From: Triops longicaudatus
Lineage: Eukaryota > Arthropoda > Branchiopoda > Notostraca > Triopsidae
Reading direction: 5' to 3'
Length of the DNA stretch: 64,000 nt
Assembly (NCBI GenBank): GCA_022885665.1
Contig: JAGQDJ010000202.1
Location: forward strand, 930,001 to 994,000
Made by a program: the position numbers and the translations under genes. This document shows, one piece after another, positions 49,130 to 62,534 of the stretch (positions are counted from its first letter, which is position 1; every line of letters starts with the position of its first letter). The notes below the pieces were generated by a model that did not search any database, had not been told where the DNA came from, and saw only the letters and a list, made by a program, of their open reading frames with translations.

Positions 49130-52100
49130 CACGGACCATAAATCAAACAGGGTTATTCTTGTATTATGCAGCAGCGGCTCCTCCTCTATCTATGCATTAA
49201 GAAAATCGTCAAATGACCCAATAATTTAAGACAGCAAATAATTCCGCACGATTTAAAGTAAATTTTAACTTTAATTTCTGGCAGTATTTCAGTTAAGCGA
49301 AAGTAAGCTGAAATTCCTTTGACTGCCCTATAGCCAATTCACGTAACCCAAATCCTCGTGGTCTACAATTTCGCTGGTCTTGGTCATTCTTCAGTTAAAT
49401 GACTTGAGTTATTGCTAAATGTCGACTCACCGAACGAGAAACCGCAAGTAATCTCACCTACAGACAAACAAACTGGAACAAATAAAAAATCCCTTGGTGC
49501 TGAGCTGAGCTTACAGTGCGATAAAGACAGCATAAAAAATATCTTGAAAAGGAAACCTTATCAAGAAACCGCCCATTTTCCTGAACATTGCCTTATCCTA
49601 TTGCCGAAGCCCTTCTTTAATTCCTTTCCTCATCTTACGTAGTCGGGGTCGTCTACTATTACCAAGAGTAAAGCTTAACCTTAAGAAATATGCTTCTTTT
49701 AAGAGCGCATTGTGTTAGCAGAGGGACCTTAAGAAATTTAAGTCCTCCAAAGTTTATTAAAAATTAAAAAGCGCAAATTAAATGAAAGGAATCCTTGCAA
49801 CTTCGAGAACTTCTCCGCACTCACCTTTTCGAGCTTCTTCGCCGGAAAATTATTAGAAAAAAAATCCCCGCTGGTAAAAGAAAAAAGCGCCAGATTGCAT
49901 TTTAAAAACTTAAGACCGCTGTTATATAACGAAACCCTAGATTTCTACGTGTAAAACAAGGCTAAGTAGGCAAAAAAAGTTGGGAAACATAGGAATAATG
50001 GATCATCACTTGTTGAGTGATCTTAGAGCTCTTCAAATGCACAAGAGCTTCTTTTAGGATCGTCGTATGCTAGAATATGCAAGTCGAGAGTCTTGAAAAA
50101 AGCGTTTAGGACGCCAAAAGTCCAGCTGTCGTTTCAAATAACGGAGCGAGTTGAAAGAGTTGCGATTCTTTTACGAATTCGTGTGACGTCACCAGACAGT
50201 GCTTAAATAGGTCGGCAGTAAACAAATGCGAGACTGGAAAGTGCAATTCATTGTTGGACGATAGCGAACATGTCTAGCAAAGATTTCTCTACATTGACTT
50301 TCAGCCTCGATTCCTAAATCACGTGCCATTTTCGTCTACCACTTTAAAATATACACATAAATTAGACTATTCATCAGCTGCATAGAATCGTAAAATTAAT
50401 GTCTTGAACGTCACTAGTTTTCTGAATAAATTCTTAATCGCATTTTAACACTATTGCCTGACTAGGCACAAAGTCAAAGCCGCGGCTTTGTTCTGGGAAC
50501 AATTAAAAGGGCGTTTAGCTTTTGCTTGAGCTGTTTGCAAAATTACGAACTAGAAACAGTGGCACGAAGGTCAGTGGAGTTCAGTTGCAGCTACAAAGCC
50601 CACAGAGAAGTCATTAATAATTTCGCGAAAATAGCGTAGGCGTTATAAATTTTAACAAATAGGAAATCGCGGGACTACAATTTAGCGAATGGCATTGCTA
50701 CACGTCAATGGCATTTTGCTCGTCAATTTTCAAAAATCTTCTCCGGGACAAAGAAAAGTACTTTTGCAAGCAATACATGGACAGATTTCGCACAGGATTA
50801 ATGCAGCGTAAATATTATAACCCCAACACTAGCACATCTTTTGTACAATTATCATTAACACATTTAACACTCACTGATGATAAAAATTTCCGCATTCTTT
50901 TCAAGATATTTATTGTAAAATAGAATTATAACAAAATACGAAATGACGTTCAAGGATTGAAAGTGAATATTCATAAAGTTTTGAAACGCTAACGTTTACT
51001 GAAGCTCCGAAATACTGGAAGAGACAAATCAACAAAAGAAAGCTGAAGACGGTAACGTGTCACTGTGACATTGTTCGTCTAGAAGCCCAACTATATATTT
51101 TTTAAAGTCTAAAAAAATACACATGAAAAATATAAGAAATTAAAGCAGATACCTTTTAAAATTTAATTATTTAATTAATTACAATTTAAAATTTTATTTA
51201 TCTTATCATTTCTGTCCAATTTACATAACAATTTACAAGCTTTTCTGTAACCCAAATTCGAGATAAATGCAGAATATAAAGACATTTCTGTCAAATGCCT
51301 CAACCCGCTTTGACGAATCGTTCTGCACCATTGCTTTTACATCAGCAATATTTATGCGGTACTGCAGCTTACTTTTTCAAGGTATAGCAAACATTCCTGT
51401 GCCTTATTGTAAATACACGAAACTTAAGTGACCGTCGTCTCTTAGCATTCACATCGTGTAAAGTTCGCATGACCATCACAGAAGAACGGGGAACTTTTCT
51501 TTGTTACTCAAGTGCTGTGTGTATAGAATAAGAACTTTTCCTTGACTTTCTTTCTTTCTTTTTTTTTTTTTTTTAAAAAAAAAGGAAGGCTCTACCTTTT
51601 AAGCACCCAAAACAAGAGCGTTCAGTATCTCGCTCGCGTCGCTAAACGAGACAAGCTTCGTCAATTCATTTGGTCCTAACGTTTCGCGAATAACTTTTGT
51701 TTAACGATAAACACAGAGAATTCCCAAGTCTTCCAAAGTGGCCCCATTTTGGGTAGGCCTTCTGGAGGAGAATGACAGCGAACTCCTGTCTTTTAACATG
51801 ATAGTCCTGACGCTTCCGGTTATAGCGCGCCATTCTCGTTTCTTTCTCGAAGAAATGTCTCACATTTCCTGCCTGGTTACGAGCTTTACTTTCTTCTCGC
51901 TTGCAACCTCCAGAACAGGAAAAAAAATGTCTTCTTCCCTCCACTTCAACTTCCACCCTTCCACGAAGAGACAGTTCTGGTCCGTCACCGAAGCAAAGTT
52001 TTCTTTTTTTTTTCTGGTACTATTTGCCTGGTTTTCTTCTCGTTGCTTTCCCTTGACTCTCCGGTAAATCTACCCGAAGAAAAGCTGAACCGGAGCTAAG

Positions 52101-55100
52101 GAAGAGAACTGCCCTCATCCCCCGGAGTCTTCTGAAATGAGTGAGCCGTTCTCCGAGTAATGAAAATGGATTGCATATGTCCGATAAAGAACTCGAGTTT
52201 TCTTGTTGGTGGACGTCAAAGCGTAAAAGAAGAAGATCTAACAAAATTTCACTTTTTTCTTCTTCAATTAGTGCTTCTTATTTGACAAAGTAAGAACCAC
52301 GTATTTTTTTCGGTCACAGAAATGTTTTTCACGTCATATTCATCTTACATTCCATCCTTCCAAACCTAGTCAGAAAGGCCCTTTGTCCTGAAATTGACGG
52401 ACGTTATGGACAAAAACTGGCCGCTCTTGCTAACGATACGCACAAAAAACCCTTCTACGAAAATCGAAATACATATCAGTTTCATTTGTGCGACGTTCTC
52501 TGCTCGCTACATTCTTTGTTACCTTCATTGTAAATCGATATGTTTCCTTCATAAAAAACTGGAAATACTATTGCCACTAAAGGTCAAGGTAGCAAATCAC
52601 ATCTCAGTCTTTAAAAGAATACCGACTTTTTCACCTGTTTTTGCCGTTGATCCGTTTATTTTCTTTCCAACAAGCCTAATAGAACGAGGTCTCAATGTTG
52701 CGAAAATGTCCGAACCTTTCCTTTCGAACCCTTATCCCAGCTTAACAATAAAAAATGACTTGGACTTAAAAAGAATCATTCAGTTTGAGCCTGCTTATAT
52801 TCTTCGTTACTTTCTTCGAGATGTCTCGATTTTTAAAAATTTTCTTTTTCTTTCTGCAGGAAAGCTAAGGGTGACTAGAAAATTATCTAAGAAATACCCT
52901 TATGACATTTTTTCTTATATTAAGCCTGTTATGAAACAGAGACTGCGAATCAGTTTTTCTCCCCCTTTGTGCATCCAAACATTTTCCACTTACCATCCTT
53001 GCGCCATGTGAGCCACGACGCGCGCTGTTTTTTCGCCCAGATCAATCACGGAATGACACGTAGCGCGTTGTTCGCTTTGGATGCCGTGAGCAGTGCCAGA
53101 CGACGAGACGGATGAAGGCGGACTGTTGTGGTGGAGCAGGACTCCCGGTCCAGCTGAAGACGCCGATCCTCCCAGAACGGTGGCATTGGAGATGCGGAGG
53201 GTGGTGTTTTTGTGCAAATTGTACGACCAGCGGCCGTCCAGAGTTTGCCAATGCGAATGGGCGGCCAGCCAAGCCGGAAATCGACAACGACGACTGTCCA
53301 CTTCCACTAATGAGACCAAGAAAACCTTTTAGACAACTCGGGTCACGTACAAAACGGTTCCAAAAACGAAAACAAATTTTTCTTTCTATTACTGTCGGCA
53401 ACTCCGTATTCACGATTCACACTCCAAATGTCGCAAAGCTTCACTCGAACAAACTCAACCGTTTCTTAAGTCGTGTGCAACCACCAAGAACGGAATTTCA
53501 GCAGTTTACCAGCTTCCACGTGAATGACAATGTAAAAATATGCAGCTTATGCCCTATATCGCTTTTCGTGCAGTTTATAAACATTAAATTGTACTCAGTT
53601 ATTCAACCTAAACACTTTCTAGAAAATGAATGTTTCTAATTTTTAAATATAATGCGATATAGTAGGCAAAACTTAAACAAAAAAGCACAACCAGCATAAA
53701 ACTGTAGCGAAAATCAGACACATAAAGTTTACCTTGTGTTAAAACTCCTCTGTCTTGGCATATAAGCACTATCCTCGCTTAAATGAATTGTGATATGCTC
53801 CTTATTTCGTTTCAAAACACGTTTCATTCTAGAACTAATTTCTGTCCTGTTATTAAACCAATCTGAATAGCTCAATGTGCAGAAATTCGTTTGCAAATAA
53901 GAGATATCGTCCTAATTACAGGAACTGCTGCAAGAAAATCAACGTAATTGTTATTGGCAGAAATCTCATACATAAAAAACACACTATGTCAGGTGATAGT
54001 GCTATCATTTTTCCTGGTTCTGAGGCAAATTAATTCCAGGACGCTGTAAATGCCAAGAAAAAGACCGACATATTAAAATGGCAAGTAAGACGAAAACATT
54101 TTTTCACTGTCACGAACAAACGTCTCATAGGCTAAGCACAGCAATCACATCTAACGAAGTAAATATTTCTTTGAGTCTGAAAAGAAAAATGCGAGGCTCG
54201 AATAGGGAGAAAACAAGTCTGCCTGACAGGTCGAAACAATAACTTTCGCCCTGGAAATCAGAAAGTTGTGTATATGTGTTTGGGGGGTCTTCCGTTACAG
54301 ATAACAATCTTTCCTGCGAGAGAAAAGAGGTACAACACTGTGAAAAAAAAAATGAAATGAACCATTTTTTTTAGTACTATTGCAAAAAGAAATTTACGAA
54401 GGAAGACATCTTTCGCTACGACCTCCCCTGTAGACAAAAAAAAAAAATGAATTCAAAAAAATCTTCGTGAGAGAAAGAGGAGAGACTAAGGGCCCAATCT
54501 ATCATCGTTGCTAGTTTCAGTTGTCTGTTTAGATCTCTCATTTAGCGCAGTATCACTCAGAGCAGAAAGCCAAGATTGGAGTTGGCTCGGGCCATAAATC
54601 GTCTCGGCTATTTTCCATAAATTTCATACTTAACAGCTAGGAAGGCATTGCACTTAATTTGGGACCTGTCCAACACCAACTTTTAGCCTACTAATAAATT
54701 CTAGATTCTCTTCTCATCTTCACACACGCAAGAGATCGTTTGAAACAAATTTCCCACCTTCCGGGTCCTTTTTTACCTCCCATTTCCCACCTTCCGTAAA
54801 TTTTGGATTGTCCCGGATTTCTGGTTAAAAAGTAATTTCGATCACGTCAGTTTTCAGATTGCCCAGCTTGGAAAAAAAGGCTCAAAATACGATCAAAACT
54901 GATTTTAAGTTTTCTGAAACTGAAACTAATCCTTTCAAGTTAAAATGAAAACTTGCTTGATTTAACTTCCCACAAACCTGACGCTTTACAAGAGTTTTCT
55001 ACTCTTTCCCCCTTAATCGAACTACGTGTCGTACTAAAAGGTTCGTGTTCCCCTTTTCTGACTTTCAGGTGTTGGTCGAAACTTCGTACTCGGACATTAA

Positions 55101-58100
55101 AAGGTTCGTACCAACTTTCGACGCTCGTTTCCCTTTTAATCAAGCTATTTCAAAAATAAAAGCGCTTGTTCTTGGTTCGGACTCTGTTTTTTGAGAATTT
55201 GTTTATAACAAGAGGTTCAAAATTCCATTTACTATCTTCTTACTCTTTTCATTCCGGCTTAACGTTTCCTGACGTCACTAAAATACTCTTCAAACCCTCT
55301 AATTCGCAATTACGCTGCTTTACAGTCCGACTAAGAAGTTCTCATTCCCTCTTGCAGCTTCTCTGCTCTTCCACTCGGAAGCTTTTGGCAATGCTTGTTA
55401 AGACACGCTTTAAGCAGCACGACAGAGAGTAATCTTTGCGCCCAAAATTGCACGCAAATGGGACAAGCATCTTTTACAACACTCATCACGCTTGTATCAA
55501 TTCTAAAAGCTTTCTTAACTATTCGCCTAGTACCCATTCTTTCTCTTCTTTCATGACCAAAACATAAACAATTATTCTATGTTTACTGACATACTCGGCA
55601 CTGAGCAAATTTCCTCATGAAACAGGGAACCACGTTCAAGACAACGACTTCGTGATGAGTGAAAACTTAAAAACAAACTTGCTTATAAACTTTCAGATAA
55701 AGCATTTAGTTCCTCCCACCATTACCACCACGACATTTTTCACGAACGAGGTTTGCGCTCGAAGTCAAAACAAAAATATCTTAATTTTAGGCACGTATTT
55801 CGCTGAGTAAACAAACTATCGCGAAATGCGTTTAATTTTTCTAGCTTAAATAATTTGGTATGCCATGAAATCCAATTTAATTTATTTATGTACTTTTAAA
55901 TGTTGGTTTAAAGAATATGTTTTGCAGGGTAGAAAAGTTTAAAACATTATTTTGAAACCTATAAAATTCTTCGTAAGTAAAAATTTATATTTCAATTTAG
56001 CCGTTACAAACTAAAAGCTACATCGCTAAGCTCTTATTAAAATGTTTCCGTGTAAAGAGGTAAAACCCAGGAAGTCTATTTAGATGACTGCATTATGCGG
56101 ACCATCTGGAACTTCACTGATCTCCGCGTGGTGGTCGAATCTCAAGCCACATTTCATAAAATAGCCTCGTTTCAAACTAGTTTCCTTCTCTTTGCGGCAG
56201 CGCAAATGACATAAAGACCTAGTTTAGGATTACGTCACTTTTGCACAAATTATGTTTGCGGCCCTTGCGCAGTTGTTTGCTATATCACAAACGACGCCCT
56301 TGGGTAGTGCAGGAAAACACGAAAACAGGACCTTCAGAAATTTACGCTTTATACTCCCTGTAATAGTATTATGGAGGATTATTAGGTACGACTAGGAACA
56401 ACAATTAGTAAGCTCAAGAACAATAGCAAGTTCGGTTGCAGAACATGTAAGCTTACCATGCAAATATACATTAACTAATTTACAACGTTCATGCATATAA
56501 TTATAGCCGACGAAGAATATGTTTATCTACAATTTGTGAATAATGTTTTCGGCGAAGGTTCTGTGTTACTTTAGCATGCTCATTTATTCTTCTGTGTAAT
56601 AGTGAATTACTCAAACGTGGAGTCGAACCGTGTCACGTAATTACACCGACAATGCTCGTCAAAAGAAAAAAAAATAAACTTGGAGTCCAACTTCTTATAC
56701 TGATAGCGGTCAATAATTAGTCTGCTGGAGGGTGAAAAATTTCCTGTTGAAGCGAGCAGTGCGGGCGGGCGAAAGACAGTTTAGTGCATGAGTAGGAAGA
56801 AAACAAAGAACTTGTTCATTAAAATACAATCCTTCGAACAATGTTGACTTGATTCTTGCTTGCTTTTGCTCCCAGCTAAATTGCAACATTACACATTTGC
56901 TAGGCAAAACGAGGCAGGGTTATAGAGCAAGAGTCACGGGAAGAACCCACCCCCAACCACCCATTTTGCCCTCCCCAGTTTTGCCTCCCACTAAAAAGCA
57001 GCTTTAGCGTATGTTCTCTTGCTGCTCGTGTCCCAATATTGGATTCCCAAATGGGAAATTTCATTAACTCACCCTGGATCTCTATCTCGGCCTTCTCTGT
57101 TTCTCTCTCCCTCACTCTCTCCTCTCTCTTTCTCTTCCACTAGATCTCTCTCGTTACCTTCTCACCTTTCGCTCCCTCCTCTCTTACCCTCCTTAATATA
57201 ATTACGCGTGTACTTGACCATCAAGCTATTTAGGATAACAAAGTGCACTAAAAGTGTTTATCTTTCATTAATTCCCAATCGGTTCCCTTTAATTACAACC
57301 CCGCAAGAGCACACATTGTCTCGATAAATTCCAAAGATTTCATTTACACGCATTTCATTGCGGAATAAACTGCTCGCCTTCGCAAAATTAAAAAAAATTC
57401 AAGGTTAGGCAAGAAACAGAAAAATATAAATAAAAAAAGATAACAAACCATAAAAACGAACAAAATAAATATTCTACGTTACAGTCGCGATATTGCGTAC
57501 CTTTATAACGAATTATCGGTTATAATGAACGAGTTCTAAGAATACTGACCTACGTCAATTTACAGGAAATGAGTCTGAAAAACGAAATTTGTACACGCCT
57601 AACAGTTTCCCTGTTCCCAAGGGTTCATATAGCTCGAAACTACCGTTTCTATATCGACAAGTAGCTTTTTTTAGATTTTTCTTGAATACTGAAAAAAGCC
57701 TGCGTTTTTAACGTAAAATATTCACAAGCGATTTCGCTGAATGTGCAGCTTAAGCTATTTAGTCAAATCGAACTAATTTAACTCACATATTCTAACAAAG
57801 ATATTCTGTGATATTTTTAAAGCGCTTCGAGAATAACTTCAAACGACGTTACTTTTATTTAAATCGCTAAATTAAAAACATGAAATATGGGAAACAATGT
57901 ATGAAGGTCGCTTATAAAATATCTAAAAAAAATAGAAAAGGAAGCATAACGACTACAGAAGCTTGTAAACAATTACCAAAAGTAAATTGCAACAATCAAA
58001 ATGCGAAGGGTGTCAAAGAAACGAGAATAAAAGGTTTAAATATAATTCATAAAGGTAAATAATACCTTTGGTTAATCGTAGTGTTCTGGACCCTTCGTTG

Positions 58101-61100
58101 GCGGCTACAAGGCCAGTACAGGTGGCATCGCCGCTTTGGGCTAACAATACGGTCGGTCTAGGCTGTTGGCCTCCTCCTGTGCCGCCTATTCCGCCAAGGG
58201 CTCCTCCTGCTGCAGCTGATCCTCCTTCGCCCGTTCGACTGGTTGCTGTACGTTCATAGACGAAACACCGATATCGATCTTCGTCGCTTGTTGCTCCTTG
58301 GTGTTCTAATCGACCTACCATGTACCGCGTGGAACCTTCTTTCCAGGTCGCCAGGCATTCCAATTGTTCTTCTGTAAAAGCCACACCAATACACCCACAT
58401 GAGAAAGTCATAAGGCCCAAAATATTCCTCAAACCCTTTCACTGCGATTAAGTTTTCAAACAGCTGTCCTTTCACGAACTTCTTGTCTCTGCTCCCTCTT
58501 TCGTTACTATTTTCTGGCATATATTCTTCGTTAAGAAGAGATATACGCTTAAGTCTTTGAAACTTTTCCTTAATTGTAGCTTAGTATATCTCGGAAACTT
58601 TTAGACTCGTTCGTTATGTTCTCCTTCCTATCCTACCTAAGACTGACTAGAAATAAGTTTCCGGAGAAGAAAATAAAGCAGATAAGAAGTTGCAAGGAGA
58701 CAAACTTATGTTCACGTCCGTGAACTTTTCCTTAAGGCCGCTAATTAATTCTCTTGATCACGTTCTTCGACAATGTGGGCAAGTTTTTTACATTTACATC
58801 CACTAACTTCTTTAAAAACTTGTTACTTCAGTTTTCTACGAACTTCCCTAACGTTAACAGTGTAAGGTTCAACTAACAAATCAATTCAATGTTACCACTA
58901 CGCTACCTAGCGGCGCGGGACGGAATCTTCTCTTCCAAATGGTCAGACATTCGCTGTAATTGGTTTATTAACATAAATTTGCCCGTTCTGCGAAATAAAA
59001 CGAGCTGACATAAACGAAACAGTTAATTTGTCTGTAACTGTTTCGTTAACCAAAGGTTAAGATTCTGGCGTTATTGCAGAACACAGATGCAAAATACTAT
59101 AGTGCCTTTAACTCTTCGTGTCGGTTAGTCTGTCTTTCATATCTCTCCCCAAACCATCAAGTTGAGTCATAAAATACTCGCTATCTGCAGACAAAGCAAT
59201 TCCCCTTCTCGTTTTCGTCGGTTTTGTTCCAACTTTCGTTCCGCTAATCAAGATGCTATAAAGACAGAGTTGAAGAGAACCACAGCTAATTTTCCTGCAA
59301 CACATTTTGCTACTCGTATATACTGACAGGATCTGAAATCCGGAACTTTCGCTCAAGAACAAGTCACGCAAAGCACGAATTCAATCAAAGCTCGTTTAAC
59401 GTTTAACCAGTTCCTGCCTGATGCCCGACATCATCGTTCTTTCCTTATTTCTACACTCATTTCTAGATAATTCTCTTTGGCACAATCTCATATTCTTCCT
59501 ATCTCTGCCCCAAAACTAAAAAAATATCTAAAAAGAAAAGAAAGAAATCTAGAGGCCAAAGACTCATCGTTTATGCAATACCTGAGCTTTCCGTTCCTTG
59601 AACATCCGGACAAGCTTGATAGCGAAACAATAATCTTGAGGATTCCGTACACGAATCCAATCGCGAGACGGGCGCACGGCATTCGCCGTGACCTCGACTG
59701 TATGTAAAGGTAAAGGCCCCGCGTAACGGGCATTCCACAGCGGCTGCTTCTTTCCGGAACATGGTATATTGCTGCGAGTCGACTGGAATGAGCTGGCACA
59801 AATTCTCCAAGGTGTCCCATCTTTCGCAGTAACCTTTAGTTTCAAGAAAAGAGAGAAAAAATACAGACATGAGTAAAATGTGCCCAAATGTCGACTTTTC
59901 AAGTAACTTACTGCAGCAATTGCTGTCAATTTACTCATTTTCTTTACTCATACCACCAAGTATTCGAAATACGATATTCTTGCCTTAAAGAATTATTGCA
60001 TTAATACTTGCTCAATTAATGTACAGTCAATATTACGAAACTGTTCAAATATCTGATGCTTCAGAATCTTAATATGCATTTTTTCTACAATGTAATTTTC
60101 CAATCATTTTGTAGTTTCCTTCGACCCTTAGAATTTCTCAAAATACGCTGATTCAATTCACTACCCAACGCATCGTCGATGTGTAGAAAGCACGCACGTC
60201 TACAACTCTTAAAACAATACATAATTTCTGCCGAATCTCTCGTCACTTTAGGTTACCATCAAATTCCGACGAGGACGAAAATTGTCTCTCTTGCGCTAGC
60301 AAAACTTTGTGTAAATCAAACTCGTCTTAACTGTTCCTAAAGTGTACCCCACAAAGTTGTCCAGGGACGCCTAAGAAGGATCGTCAGGAAGGCAAAAAAG
60401 GGAATAATTTAAAGGGATGTATAACAAAAGACACTTACGTCACATAAATAAAAACTCAAAAAATATATTCAAGAGAATTATCTCCCGAAAATGATATTTT
60501 TGCACGTTACATGCTTCTACCTCACGCCATCTTACATAACAAAAAACTGCAATTTACTCCCCAGCGGATAAGCAACAACAAGAAACGACGGAAAAAGAAA
60601 AAAAGAAATTACAGCACGGGGCATACATTTCTTTTTTTTTTTATTTTCACCCACCAAGGGGAAAAAAGAAGGGACTTGCTTGCTGACATGCAAATCTCCA
60701 CTTCGGGGGGCCCTTCCCAAGGAAGAAACGAGTAAACAAGTCTTTCTATTCCGAAACCCTAACTTTAACCCTCTCAACAATCAACTCCAATTTTCTTTAT
60801 TTCTTCATCTTTTTTCTTTCACCGGAATCTCTTCCTACACTGCATACCTTTCTTCCTTCCGCTCACTGTTGACCGTTTTTCTTAAACGACACCCATCTAC
60901 ATTGTATTTCTGCTCGAGTACCTTTTTTCTCCCTTTTGCTCCCACCCTCATAGCTTCAGCAGCCCCCTTGGGTAAGCATGTCAATCCGCCAATTAGTTGC
61001 CGAAGGGGGCAATCGGTACTTGCATGCTAAGCATACATTCCAGGCAAACTTATAAGAGTTTCAAGAGCAAAGGAAAAGAACCCTTCCAACTTGAGTCTCA

Positions 61101-62534
61101 TTACAGGTTATTAGACATACTTTACTTCTCCTTGCCTCGCAGTAATTTTTTCTGCCTTACTTTCTTTGTTGGGGAGAAGCCATGCAAACATGAAGGCTTG
61201 GAGTAAAAGACTTCTACAAAATCCTGGCCTGCGTAATAACTCGTTACATTTTATTAGATTGACAAATACCATAAACGAAAATTGATTAATCTGAACACAA
61301 ATTAAACCCAGTAGACCAAACCTTAAAACATTAATAATGCATTGTCGGAAAGAAGCAAACAACTGTCACTGGAAAACCCTAAAATAGAAAATAAATCTAT
61401 AAAATAACTGAATAAATTTGGCCACTTACAATTACGTTTAGCATGGGTCATTTCCAACTTTTAAAACTACGGTAATGAACAATTGCGTGTTACAATTACA
61501 AAGGAAAAGTTTTGCGTTAAAATCAACTTTCAGTTGAGAAAGCTCTCGGACTAAGGGTACCGTCCTTCTTTTATTTAATCATCTGCACTCAAACTCCGTA
61601 AATGCTGATTTGTGTGGTCGGTCAAGGAGAAAAAAAAATCAGCAAAATTAGTTTTATATTACTATTTACGTTTTTATTATTGTACTTTTCGTGAGTTTGC
61701 CTAGTTATTGATTTACGGAATTTATTCATTTTTTCTATAGTTACTTCCTGAAAGAAAAGTATCGTTGGACAGAAGTCAAGTTCCTCTGGAATATCTAACA
61801 AGCAATACGTCTGAAACATGTACGACGGGCTATAGTTCTCATCTATTATTCTCGGAACTTTGTATGTTTGCACTGGTACACGTCATTTCATGGATTCCGA
61901 AGCGCTTGACGTTTTGTGGGGGCCCTGTCAAGGAATCTGACACTAACAAAACCTGACAGTTGCCGCCATCTTTAACCCAATACCTCCTCCCCCACCCTAC
62001 TCCACCCTTTCATATACCCCGGTAAATCTTGCCGAGCTCGACTCGTGCTCTCTCTTCGCTCGTCAGAGGAAGCTTGATTTCCTGCCAAAGCACGGAATAA
62101 GCACAAAACTTGGCATGCCAAGCATAAGGAAACAGTATCCACGGAATTGTCGTTAGGGGGGATAGCCGAAACTCACAACGCCCCCTTGAACCGTGGTACA
62201 AACTCTTTGCCCTTTCAACGAGATACTTTGTATGTACAGAGAAAGAAAGGTAAAAGGCGACGGAAAGGTGTACAAAAACCAAGGAAAAGATACCATATAA
62301 AAAGGTGACCCGAAAGTTGAGGGAAAAGAGACACAGAAATTTGATAAGCGTAAGCTTTCGCTGCGGTTGAAATTGTAAACCTTACGCCCTATGCCCCAAG
62401 CTATCCCACATGTGTATGGTGACGATGCATAACAAGTATTTCCACGTCTAATGCACAAAAACTTACTTTCTTTGTACTGAAGCACATTATGGTGGCGTTG
62501 AACAATAAACAGGCATCGCAAACAATTCTCGTCC
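45512..62534 (-). CDS. Arthropod DUF7042-DUF7045-type extracellular protein, probably GPI-anchored (5' end outside window)
   Basis: Nine exons, 5' to 3': 62467-62534, 59582-59833, 58066-58371, 52994-53306, 48138-48202, 47633-47713, 46395-46685, 45869-46261, 45512-45663. All eight junctions conserve phase and give 639 residues to a TGA stop. The Cys-rich text fits the DUF7042-7045 group of arthropod extracellular proteins: NCLRCLFIVQRHHNVLQYKE, then FTFTYSRGHGECRAPVSR and LLFRYQACPDVQGTES, LECLATWKEGSTRYMVGRLE with DRYRCFVYE, CRFPAWL.. DGRWSYN, and GYVCMVFYLRDGHVVEFQSG. Low-complexity Ala/Gly/Ser stretches are inserted in exons 3, 4 and 7. The C-terminus, SLWTTLVCLLFACALTRR, is a hydrophobic tail after small residues (SSGNNAA), typical of a GPI-attachment signal. 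The signal peptide and first domain must lie past 62534 or outside the window. Molecular role unknown; DUF numbers are from memory. Confidence 0.82.
45664..45868 (-). other. Last intron of the DUF7042-7045-type gene
   Basis: 205-base AT-rich intron with TTTATTTT at about 45784; nothing else seen. Confidence 0.6.
48203..52993 (-). other. 4.8-kb intron of the DUF7042-7045-type gene
   Basis: Contains a 29-base A run (49098-49126) preceded by AGCAATAGGCTCTGGCCTAC, perhaps the tail of a retroposed element; a CRE-like TGACGTCA (50184-50191) 17 bases before CTTAAATAGG; and a T-rich tract at 51545-51575. A 205-codon plus-strand frame (52394-53011) runs antisense into the next exon. No exon recognised. 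Confidence 0.5.
49098..49126 (+). repeat. Poly-A tract (29 A)
   Basis: Uninterrupted run of A, preceded by CAAGTCAAGTC. Confidence 0.9.
53307..58065 (-). other. 4.8-kb intron of the DUF7042-7045-type gene
   Basis: AT-rich; contains a pyrimidine-rich simple repeat at 57081-57190. No exon, tRNA or transposon supported. A B-box-like GGTTCGACTCC on the minus strand at about 56619-56629 has no A box. Confidence 0.5.
57081..57190. repeat. CT-rich simple repeat
   Basis: About 110 bases of degenerate TCTCTCC/CTCTCT units. Confidence 0.8.
58372..59581 (-). other. 1.2-kb intron of the DUF7042-7045-type gene
   Basis: No feature recognised. It contains a short inverted pair around 59020-59050 (GTTTCG... 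repeated with AACAGTTAATTTGTCTGTAACTGTT). Confidence 0.4.
59834..62466 (-). other. 2.6-kb intron of the DUF7042-7045-type gene
   Basis: AT-rich; no exon supported. Flanking exons join in phase, so no coding exon is required here. Confidence 0.5.

Noticed and set aside
56619..56640. B-box-like GGTTCGACTCC on the minus strand
   Set aside because: No A box or cloverleaf in the right place.
59564..59938. 124-codon minus-strand ORF in another frame of the DUF exon
   Set aside because: The frame that keeps RGHGECRAPVSR and RYQACPDVQGTES and joins its neighbours in phase is the right one.
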